This document shows positions 47,401-53,464 of a stretch of 64,000 bases of DNA, piece after piece. Position numbers and translations under genes: made by a program. Every line of letters starts with the position of its first letter. The stretch's first letter is position 1. Source of the DNA: JABDMH01 sp965222645 (GTDB taxonomy: Bacteria > Bacteroidota > Bacteroidia > Chitinophagales > Saprospiraceae); NCBI GenBank assembly GCA_965222645.1, contig OZ244968.1, positions 744,001 through 808,000 on the forward strand, read 5' to 3'. Below the pieces are notes generated by a model that saw only the letters and a list, made by a program, of their open reading frames with translations, ran no database searches and was not told where the DNA came from.

Positions 47401-47950
47401 AATTGATTTATCCGGAAAATGGAAATACAAAATTGAGGAAGAATTTAAACCCCATCAGGCAGTTTTTGCCGATGGAATAGATATTATCGATCTATTTTTA
47501 AAACACTACGGACCATTTGCCCAGTCATTAAGCGCTGATCTTCCGGATGTCCTTTCTGAATACGATCAAATAATCACCATGCGTACCATCCCTGATCAAA
47601 TGAAATATGATCTGGAATCCTTTACAGTCGTTGCGGGATCACGTATTAAAATCATCTTTGAAAATAATGATGGGATGCAGCACAATCTGTTATTGGGTTC
47701 TCCTGGAAGCCTGGAGATGATCGGTAAGGCAGCTGATAACATGGCACAATCTCAAACTGGCAGCGACAAAGAATACATTCCCGAACTTACGGTTGTACTT
47801 GCCGCCACAGGACTGGTCGATCCAAATGATCGCAGAGATTTGGTCTGGGAAGTCCCGGATGAGCCCGGCGAATATATCTATGTATGCACCTTCCCGGGTC
47901 ACTGGAGGACTATGAATGGTCTAATCAACGTCGTGAAAGAAAGGATTTAA
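44450..47950 (+). CDS. ThuA, PVC-type dehydrogenase propeller and cupredoxin fusion lipoprotein
   Basis: A lipobox (LLLFSC) starts the mature protein. About residues 32-231 are a ThuA domain (VLFLGHDSDHHNAKAHMP, GGGFLPVHSASYCF). About 280-650 form a PVC-type/PQQ-like propeller (SMAWDHRGRLWILETEDYP, LEDTDRDGKADKFTVFAKN). HEAT-like repeats cover about 655-835 and a galactose-binding-like domain about 865-1010 (LGPIDDTDDTYINGVHVGS). The last 120 residues read as a cupredoxin, with type-1 copper ligands in GMQHNLLLG (His), YVCTFPGHW (Cys, His) and RTMNG (Met). No CxxCH is present, although related proteins normally end in a cytochrome c. It probably oxidises an extracellular sugar and passes electrons through copper. 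Confidence 0.88.
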   Translation: MKSLFLLVATFLLLLFSCKSPLPDQPLSSRPLRVLFLGHDSDHHNAKAHMPLLQASLAPKGFYFTYASDPSFLDTEILQKYDALMLYANHDEISPSQEQALLSFVKNGGGFLPVHSASYCFRNSADVVKLIGGQFESHDTATFTTRIIAPGHPAMQGVEEFSSWDESYIHTKLSRDRTVLMERIDEHGREPYTWVKEYGHGRVFYTALGHDERTWSKPEFHQLLESGLRWVVGPRKNEALKKLDLPELTYTDAKIPNYEERNPPPQLQAPLDPIASQKRIQIPPGFSLELFASEPDIFKPISMAWDHRGRLWILETEDYPNEIKLEDEIGHDQIKILEDTDRDGKADKFTVFAKNLSVPTSLVFSQGGVIVSQAPHFLFLRDNDGDDIADEKRILFSGWGTFDTHAGPSNLQYGFDNKIWGTVGYSAFEGSVGNDYHKFRQGVYRFNPDGSWLEFMGSTSNNTWGLGFSESFDIFISTANNTHSAYLGIPDRFFDGVEGLKIKSVKKIESHYAFHPNTHNFRQVDVFGGFTAAAGHHLYTARDYPREYWNRIALVCEPTGHLLHRAIIEPEGAGFIEKDGWNLLASSDEWVSPVHAQVGPDGAVWILDWYNFIIQHNPTPPGFDNGPGNAHINPLRDKKHGRIYRLVYKDADQGKYPEIGPDKMENCIAALTNDNMDWRLHAQRLLIENNHTEARDDLIALVNDKRTDDIDLNPGAIHALWTLHGLNLIEQNDSQVMSAVYGALSHPSAAVRKNAVRVLDATQETFAEIKNRNILNDRNAGVRLAAILNMIEQNTSEEIGEILYSLSQEQQVLDDEWLARAVYAGAVRHKENFTRAMHKYDPARIARGFQDSSAPVDWSSEDQNTDDWGVIETPQRWSKTGITELENFDGIVWVRTEFDVPAALERNRGVLSLGPIDDTDDTYINGVHVGSMVRKWNDERIYSFERNVLSKGPNVLTVKISDSGGRGGIFGRPDQMFIKVGDQQIDLSGKWKYKIEEEFKPHQAVFADGIDIIDLFLKHYGPFAQSLSADLPDVLSEYDQIITMRTIPDQMKYDLESFTVVAGSRIKIIFENNDGMQHNLLLGSPGSLEMIGKAADNMAQSQTGSDKEYIPELTVVLAATGLVDPNDRRDLVWEVPDEPGEYIYVCTFPGHWRTMNGLINVVKERI

Positions 47951-48169
47951 AAACAACGATGTCGATGTCCGATCTATAAAAGAATTCGAAATTCAAAGAC
48001 AAGCTGCAAGAGGTCGTGTTTCATTTAAATATCGTCGTTTTATTCACCTATGCCTCATCATCTCAAAATCGCTTTTTTTTCAGCAAGGTCATAAACGGAA
48101 AATACTTATAATAGATCCGGTTCCGATCCGTACAAAATTGTTTACTTTACAGAATCAGATTTAGAAATA

Positions 48170-49873
48170 ATGACAATCAGACTCAGCATACCGGTTTTTA
48201 TTTTTATTCTATTGTTGTCATTTTGCACAAACGATTATTCCCGAAAAACAGAGACACTCAAACCACCGAACATCGTCCTTATCATGTCAGATGATATGGG
48301 ATATTCAGATATAGGTTGCTATGGTGGTGAAATAAATACACCGAATCTCAATGACCTGGCTGCAGGTGGATTGCGATTTACCCAGTTTTACAATACCGCT
48401 CGCTGCTGCCCCACCAGAGCCTCTCTGCTCACCGGTCTGTATCCCCAGCAGGCGGGGGTCGGACATATGGTCAATGACCGGGGATTACCCGCTTTTCAGG
48501 GAGACTTAAATAATAATTCCGTCACTATCGCCGAGGTCCTAAAAAGTGCAGGATACTCTACCTATATGTCCGGTAAATGGCATGTAACACCGTATGTTGT
48601 CGAGAATCCGGACAAACACAATTGGCCAAGGCAAAGAGGTTTTGATCGCTTTTTTGGTATGATTTCCGGAGCAGGCAGTTTTTACGATCCCCGGTCACTA
48701 GCTGAAGACAATGAGTTCATTGTACCGCGCGATGGATTTTATTGTACTACCGATTTCACGAATTACGCTTTAAAATGCATCGAAGAGCACAACACGGATA
48801 ATCCCTTTTTCCTTTATCTCGCCTATACGGCAGCCCATTGGCCAATGCATGCACCTGAAGGGGAAGTAAAAAAATATAAAGGTAAATACGATGCCGGTTG
48901 GGATGCTTTGAGACAGGAGCGATTTGAACGCATGAAAGAAATGCAGCTTATCGATGAAAAATGGGAAATGACTCCCAGAGATTCCTTTGTTAATCCGTGG
49001 AGTAATGAAGTAGAAGACAGAGAATGGGAGCTCGCCAATATGGAAGTTTACGCTGCGATGGTCGATATTATGGATCAGGGGATTGGCCAGGTAGTAGAGG
49101 CTTTGCGTCAAAAAAATGAGCTCGAAAATACCCTCATTTTGTTTTTGCAGGATAACGGTGCCTGTGCAGAGGAGCTGCAGTGGCAAAAGCCGGTTCCGGG
49201 TGCTGGTACCCTTGGTCCGATGGCTCCGGATGAGCTTCAAACCCATATGGTGCCAGTGGTGACCAGGGATGGTACACCCGTGAAGTTGATGAGAGATGCA
49301 TGGCCAGGTGGTCCTGAAGGATATACGGCCTATGGTTTAAATTGGGCCAATGCCAGCAATACCCCATTTAGAGAATATAAGCACTGGGTGCATGAGGGGG
49401 GAATCTCCACTCCTTTCATTGTACATTGGCCTGCCGGGATAAAGAGTGGGGGAGAATTTCGAAATGAGCCGGCACATCTTATAGATATTATGGCCACCTG
49501 TCTGGATGTTGCCGGTGCTGACTATCCGGACGAGAAGAAAGGAATAAAAATCACTCCTTTTGAAGGTAAGAGTTTGGTACCTGTGTTTGACAATGAATCT
49601 TTAGTACGCGATGCCATTTATTGGGAACACGAAGGAAATCGTGCAGTGCGCATGGGCAAATGGAAATTAATCTCGAAGGCGAGCAAAAAGAATTCATTTG
49701 TCTGGGACAAGGTAGAAAAACTACCTCTCGAAAGCTGGGAATTATTTGACATGGAAAATGATCGCACAGAAATGCATGACCTGTCATTGGAGAATTCCGA
49801 ATTGGTAAGTAAAATGGCAGCCATGTGGCAAGACTGGGCAAAGCGGACCATGGCCATACCGAGACCAAACTAA
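48170..49873 (+). CDS. S1-family sulfatase (CCPTR type), arylsulfatase A-like lipoprotein
   Basis: A lipoprotein signal ends at LLLSFC. The core opens NIVLIMSDDMGYSDIGCYGG and has the activation motif ARCCPTRASLLTGLYP, with the first Cys (79) as expected formylglycine site. KWHVTPY and FLQDNGACAEELQW follow. At 567 residues it is at the long end of S1 arylsulfatases, through an insertion around residues 340-420 that holds the GPMAPDELQTHM region. It should cleave sulfate esters on the cell surface. It converges on a second sulfatase, with a direct repeat marking both ends of the 115-bp gap. Confidence 0.94.
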   Translation: MTIRLSIPVFIFILLLSFCTNDYSRKTETLKPPNIVLIMSDDMGYSDIGCYGGEINTPNLNDLAAGGLRFTQFYNTARCCPTRASLLTGLYPQQAGVGHMVNDRGLPAFQGDLNNNSVTIAEVLKSAGYSTYMSGKWHVTPYVVENPDKHNWPRQRGFDRFFGMISGAGSFYDPRSLAEDNEFIVPRDGFYCTTDFTNYALKCIEEHNTDNPFFLYLAYTAAHWPMHAPEGEVKKYKGKYDAGWDALRQERFERMKEMQLIDEKWEMTPRDSFVNPWSNEVEDREWELANMEVYAAMVDIMDQGIGQVVEALRQKNELENTLILFLQDNGACAEELQWQKPVPGAGTLGPMAPDELQTHMVPVVTRDGTPVKLMRDAWPGGPEGYTAYGLNWANASNTPFREYKHWVHEGGISTPFIVHWPAGIKSGGEFRNEPAHLIDIMATCLDVAGADYPDEKKGIKITPFEGKSLVPVFDNESLVRDAIYWEHEGNRAVRMGKWKLISKASKKNSFVWDKVEKLPLESWELFDMENDRTEMHDLSLENSELVSKMAAMWQDWAKRTMAIPRPN

Positions 49874-49995
49874 ATTAATTTAAGGTCTGGGAAATACATT
49901 TTATTCGATCAAATTCTGATTTCCTGATGGATTAGAGGAGCAGCAATGAAAACAGAGTACAACAAATAAATCAACTATTCAAACTAAATTAATTT
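49866..49995 (+). repeat. 16-bp direct repeat at the ends of two convergent sulfatase genes
   Basis: CAAACTAAATTAATTT occurs at 49866-49881 and again at 49980-49995. The first copy spans the stop codon of the rightward sulfatase and the second spans the stop of the leftward one. They are 98 bp apart in the same orientation. A duplication, a deletion scar or a target duplication are possible. The AT-rich sequence leaves chance open. Confidence 0.55.
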
Positions 49996-51335
49996 GATTT
50001 TAAGTGCTCTGGAGTCCACCAGGCATCTATTTTCCCCTGCAGATCTAAAACGACTTCAGGTTTATCACCACTTTGATTTATTAATTCAGAGGGATCGGAG
50101 ACTGTATTAAAGAGTTCGACTCTTGCGTCCGGAACATTAGTGGTATCCGGCAAAATTAATTTCCAGGGATATTCCAGAGCTATACGATACTGTAGACTTC
50201 TTGTGGGTTCGCTTGGATCTAATATATCGTGATCAAAAGCCTCCGCAAAAATTGTTTTTCGGTGATCTCTTTCGGCTACCTGAAGAAGGTTTGTTCCCGG
50301 AAGCCTGTTTTCAATTCCGAGGATGCCTAAAATGGTAGGCACGATATCGATATTACTCACCAAAGTTGTTGAGTCGACTTTTGTTCCTATTTCACCAGGC
50401 CACTTTATCATGAGTGGTGTACGAATACCGCCCTCATAAGGGCTTCTTTTTGATCTTGGGGCATAGCCGTTTCGATCCTTTCGTTGTATCCAGCCGTTGT
50501 CTGTCGTGTAAATGATTATTGTTTTTTCCTCCAGTCCATTTTCTCTCAGATAACGAAGAAGATCACCACAGGTTTGGTCAAACCACTCACACATTGCCCA
50601 ATACTTTGCTTCAGTCTCTGATTCTGTTTTGTCAAGATATTTGGCTAAGATCTCCTTGGGCGGGTTGTGAGGAGTATGTGGTAGAAAAGGAGCATGCCAA
50701 ACAAAAAATGGTTTTTTGTCAGTCTGTGCTTTTTCAATAAAATTAAAAATCGGGTGGAGTCCATCTCTTCCAATCTTTAATCCCTCATCTCCATGTCTCC
50801 CTCCCCGGGACGGATCACCATGAGTCATGCCATCATCAAAGTGCGCATCTCTCCAGGAACCTAACCACCATTTCCCTGTCTGAAAACTGGTGTACCCTCC
50901 TTCCCTTAAATACTCTGTAAGTAATTTATTCTCATAAAATTTCTCCTGCAGAGGCAAGTAGTGCCTTTTTCTTTCCGTGAGCCAGTCCTCTGAATACTTA
51001 TTGGCGTCTGAAACGAATAGGGGGTCGTTTCCTGTGATTCCATGTTGATAGGCATATAGTCCGGTCATTATCGTCGCCAGTGAAGGACTGCACAAGGGTG
51101 CCGATGCATAACCGCGCGTAAAGCAAAGGGAATTCTTTGCTAATGCATCTAAGTGAGGAGTTGAAATATGAGGATGACCCATGAAAGAATAGTCAGACCA
51201 TGCCTGATCATCAGAAATAATGAGAACAATATTCGGAGGAGTTTCATCTTCAGATTCCGCGACACAACAATAAAAGACAATTGATGTAAAAAGTAAAAAC
51301 AAAAATATGCGCTCGAGCTTAGCCATGCTTTTCAT
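49989..51335 (-). CDS. S1-family sulfatase with CSPSL in place of CxPxR, lipoprotein
   Basis: The signal ends in a lipobox (SIVFYC). The core runs NIVLIISDDQAWSDYSF, then GYASAPLCSPSLATIMTGLY, KWWLGSWRD, HAPFLPHTPHNP and YTTDNGWIQRKD. The activation motif reads Cys82-Ser-Pro-Ser-Leu86: the Arg that is near-invariant in CxPxR is Leu (codon CTG). The Cys remains, so formylglycine formation is not excluded, but the Arg that stabilises the hydrate is missing. This may be a feature of its subfamily rather than a lesion, since the rest looks intact. It starts at ATG 51335 or 51326. Confidence 0.9.
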   Translation of the reverse strand: MKSMAKLERIFLFLLFTSIVFYCCVAESEDETPPNIVLIISDDQAWSDYSFMGHPHISTPHLDALAKNSLCFTRGYASAPLCSPSLATIMTGLYAYQHGITGNDPLFVSDANKYSEDWLTERKRHYLPLQEKFYENKLLTEYLREGGYTSFQTGKWWLGSWRDAHFDDGMTHGDPSRGGRHGDEGLKIGRDGLHPIFNFIEKAQTDKKPFFVWHAPFLPHTPHNPPKEILAKYLDKTESETEAKYWAMCEWFDQTCGDLLRYLRENGLEEKTIIIYTTDNGWIQRKDRNGYAPRSKRSPYEGGIRTPLMIKWPGEIGTKVDSTTLVSNIDIVPTILGILGIENRLPGTNLLQVAERDHRKTIFAEAFDHDILDPSEPTRSLQYRIALEYPWKLILPDTTNVPDARVELFNTVSDPSELINQSGDKPEVVLDLQGKIDAWWTPEHLKSN

Positions 51336-51430
51336 GTTCTATCCAGAATAACATTCGAATAAAGATATCAAATAAGTGGAAATCCTTAGTTTTATTGAAT
51401 GATCGAGACAATTTAAATAAAAAACTTCCT

Positions 51431-51631
51431 ATGAAAAAGTATCAATTAGAAACAGCAATTTTCTACAGCAAAATATCATCAGATAAAAATCACATTGTGA
51501 AATCTTCAGAAGTGGAATTGCAGGGCATATTAAATAGACGCGCCGAAGAGGGCTGGCGTCTTGTATCTACAGACGCTGCGAGTTTTGGAATTGCTTTGTA
51601 TTTCTATCTCTACTTCGAGCGGGATGCGTAG
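51431..51631 (+). CDS. DUF4177-like small protein
   Basis: The 66-residue product MKKYQLETAIFYSKIS... ends with ILNRRAEEGWRLVSTDAASFGIALYFYLYFER. The EEGWRLVS segment followed by a beta hairpin is the DUF4177 pattern. Function unknown. The ATG at 51431 fits the family start. An upstream in-frame start at 51395 would add an unrelated leader. The repeat array begins at the first base after its stop codon (51632), and it converges on the enolase-superfamily gene across that array. Confidence 0.7.
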   Translation: MKKYQLETAIFYSKISSDKNHIVKSSEVELQGILNRRAEEGWRLVSTDAASFGIALYFYLYFERDA

Positions 51632-52275
51632 GTTGGCGTTATTGGGACACTAAATTTCCCACAGATTACACAGATGTGCACAGATTTTTTCCCAATAGTT
51701 TTATCTGTGGAAATCTGTGAGATCTGTGGGAGACAAATGGCTATTGAAAACGTAAGGATCCCACAGATTACACGGATGCGCACAGATCTTTCCCAATAAT
51801 TTTATCTGTGGAAATCTGTGAGATCTGTGGGAGACAAATGGCTATTGAAAACGTAAGGATCCCACAGATTACACGGATGCGCACAGATCTTTCCCAATAA
51901 TTTTATCTGTGGAGATTCGTGAGGGAGATAGGTCGTTATTGGGACACTAAATTTCCTACAGATTACACAGATTCACTCCGATCCTTTCTCAATAATTGTA
52001 TCTGTGGAGATTCTTGGGATCTGAGGGAGATAGGTCGCTATTGGGACACTAAGTTTCCCACAGATTGCGCAGATTTACGCAGATATCTTTCGCAATAATT
52101 TTATCTATGGAGATTCGTGGGGGAGATAGGTCGTTATTGGGACACTAAATTTCCCACAGATTGCGCAGATTTACGCAGATATCTTTCGCAATAATTTTAT
52201 TTATGGAGATTCGTGGGATATGGGGGGTATCAGAATATGAGGGTTCCCACAGATTACACAGATTTTTTCCTGTAA
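51632..52275 (+). repeat. Left CACAGAT hairpin array (about seven units)
   Basis: Units begin at 51658, 51760, 51861, 51955, 52057, 52153 and 52246 (the last a half unit), at spacings of 102, 101, 94, 102, 96 and 93 bp. Unit 1 (51658-51730) has a 28-nt left arm with CACAGAT at offsets 2, 11 and 21. A 28-nt right arm carries ATCTGTG at mirror offsets, giving paired blocks of 9, 7 and 7 bp around a 17-nt loop. Linkers are of two related kinds of 29 bp, one containing GGCTATTGAAAACGTAAGG and one GGTCGCTATTGGGACACTAA. Linkers after units 1-5 run A, A, B, B, B; the later units are degenerate. A partial B linker begins directly after the DUF4177 stop. Confidence 0.95.
51658..51730 (+). repeat. Representative full hairpin unit
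   Basis: The left arm is 51658-51685, the loop 51686-51702 and the right arm 51703-51730. Outer pairing is CCCACAGAT with ATCTGTGGG (9 bp). Two further CACAGAT/ATCTGTG helices of 7 bp follow inward, separated by short symmetrical internal loops (2 and 3 nt). The module starts are 9 and 10 nt apart, so the three modules would face nearly the same side of the duplex if bound as double-stranded DNA. Confidence 0.9.
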
Positions 52276-52368
52276 TTGATCTATGCCTTGATAGACCTCA
52301 ATCACAAAACTTGAACGTATAACCCTTCGGATTTTCTTTCGGACATATTTGTTTATTTTTAAAACAGA

Positions 52369-52749
52369 ATGAGAATCGAAAATGAAATCACCTACGACGT
52401 CAGGGGTGCCATCTACAAAGTGTACAATGAGTTTGGCCCCGGTCTCCTTGAGTCCGTCTATGTTTCAGCCCTACATTACGTCCTGTCTAAAATGGATCGA
52501 AGAATACAGAGAGAAGTGGGAGTCCCAGTGTTTATTGATGGCGAAAAACTAGATGTTGGATTTAGGTTGGACCTACTGGTAGACCAGAAGGTCATTATCG
52601 AAGTTAAATCGGTCGAGCAACTATTAAATGTCCATCATAAGCAAGTACTTACTTACCTCAAATTAACAAGATTAAGACTCGCAATCTTAGTAAACTTCAA
52701 TGTTGATAATATCAATGAAGGAATCTTTAGAAAAATAATTGACGTCTAA
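52369..52749 (+). CDS. GxxExxY family protein, PD-(D/E)XK nuclease-like
   Basis: The 126-residue protein has the namesake motif GPGLLESVY (Gly25, Glu28, Tyr31), then FRLDLLVDQKVIIEVKS with Asp68 and Glu78-x-Lys80, the D...ExK core of PD-(D/E)XK nucleases. KQVLTYLK adds Gln92-xxx-Tyr96, a QxxxY motif seen in lambda-exonuclease/Cas4-type members. All expected active-site residues are intact, so the gene is not decayed. It matches the GxxExxY family (TIGR04256/PF13366 from memory), which has no established function. It lies inside the CACAGAT array, which flanks it on both sides. A CATATTTG at 52344-52351 may be part of a promoter (weak). Confidence 0.93.
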   Translation: MRIENEITYDVRGAIYKVYNEFGPGLLESVYVSALHYVLSKMDRRIQREVGVPVFIDGEKLDVGFRLDLLVDQKVIIEVKSVEQLLNVHHKQVLTYLKLTRLRLAILVNFNVDNINEGIFRKIIDV

Positions 52750-52757
52750 ACTAAAGT

Positions 52758-52771
52758 TCACCATACGGTGA
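52758..52771. repeat. Small palindrome at the 3' edge of the GxxExxY gene
   Basis: TCACC-ATAC-GGTGA forms a perfect 5-bp stem with a 4-nt loop, 8 bp after the stop codon. It sits at the junction where the right array resumes in mid-unit. It could be a terminator stem without a U tract, or an end mark of the gene module. Confidence 0.4.
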
Positions 52772-53462
52772 GTAGGATTACACAGATGTGCACAGATTTT
52801 TTCCAATAATTTTATCTGTGGAAATCTGTGAGATCTGTGGGAGACAAATGGCTATTGAAAACGTAAGGATCCCACAGATTACACAGATGCGCACAGATCT
52901 TTCCCAATAATTTTATCTGTGGAGATTCGTGGGGGAGATAGGTCGCTATTGGGACACTAAATTTCCCACAAATTACGCAGATGAGCACAGATTTTTCCCA
53001 ATAATTTTATCTGTGGAAATCTGTGAGATCTGTGGGAGACAAATGACTATTGAAAACGTAAGGGCCCCACAGATTATGCAGATGCGCACAGATCTTTCCC
53101 AATAATTTTATCCGTGGAGATTCGTGGGGGAGATAGGTCGCTATCGGGACACTAAATTTCCCACAAATTACGCAGATGAGCACAGATTTTTCCCAATAAT
53201 TTTATCTGTGGAAATCTGTGAGATCTGTGGGAGACAAATGGCTATTGAAAACGTAAGGGCCCCACAGATTATAGATGCGCACAGATCTTTCCCAGTAATT
53301 GTATCTATGGAGATTCGTGGGGGAGATAGGTCGCTTATTGGGACACTAAATTTCCCACAGATTACACAGATGTGCACAGATTTTTTCCCAATAGTTTTAT
53401 CTGTGGAAATCTGTGAGATCTGTGGGAGACAAATGGCTATTGAAAACGTAAGGGTCCCACAG
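52770..53462 (+). repeat. Right CACAGAT hairpin array (seven units plus a stub)
   Basis: Units begin at about 52770 (5' end degenerate), 52871, 52965, 53066, 53160, 53261 and 53354, with a truncated start at 53456. Spacings are 101, 94, 101, 94, 101, 93 and 102, i.e. a strict 195-bp two-unit repeat. Odd units have the full three-module right arm ending ATCTGTGGG and are followed by the A linker. Even units have a degenerate right arm (GGAGATTCGTGGGGGAG) and are followed by the B linker. The array ends with CCCACAG only 2 bp before the stop codon of the enolase-superfamily gene. The copies are nearly identical, so amplification looks recent. Confidence 0.95.
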
Positions 53463-53464
53463 TT

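Noticed and set aside
51632..53462. CRISPR array
   Set aside because: There are no unique spacers. The linkers are themselves repeated in two types, and units are 73-nt palindromes rather than 24-40 bp repeats. No cas genes are present.
51632..53462. Integron attC array served by the recombinase at 1-2.8 kb
   Set aside because: The hairpins are of similar size to attC sites, but only 29-bp linkers separate them and no cassettes lie between. The recombinase is 50 kb away and lacks the IntI-specific insert as far as I can see.
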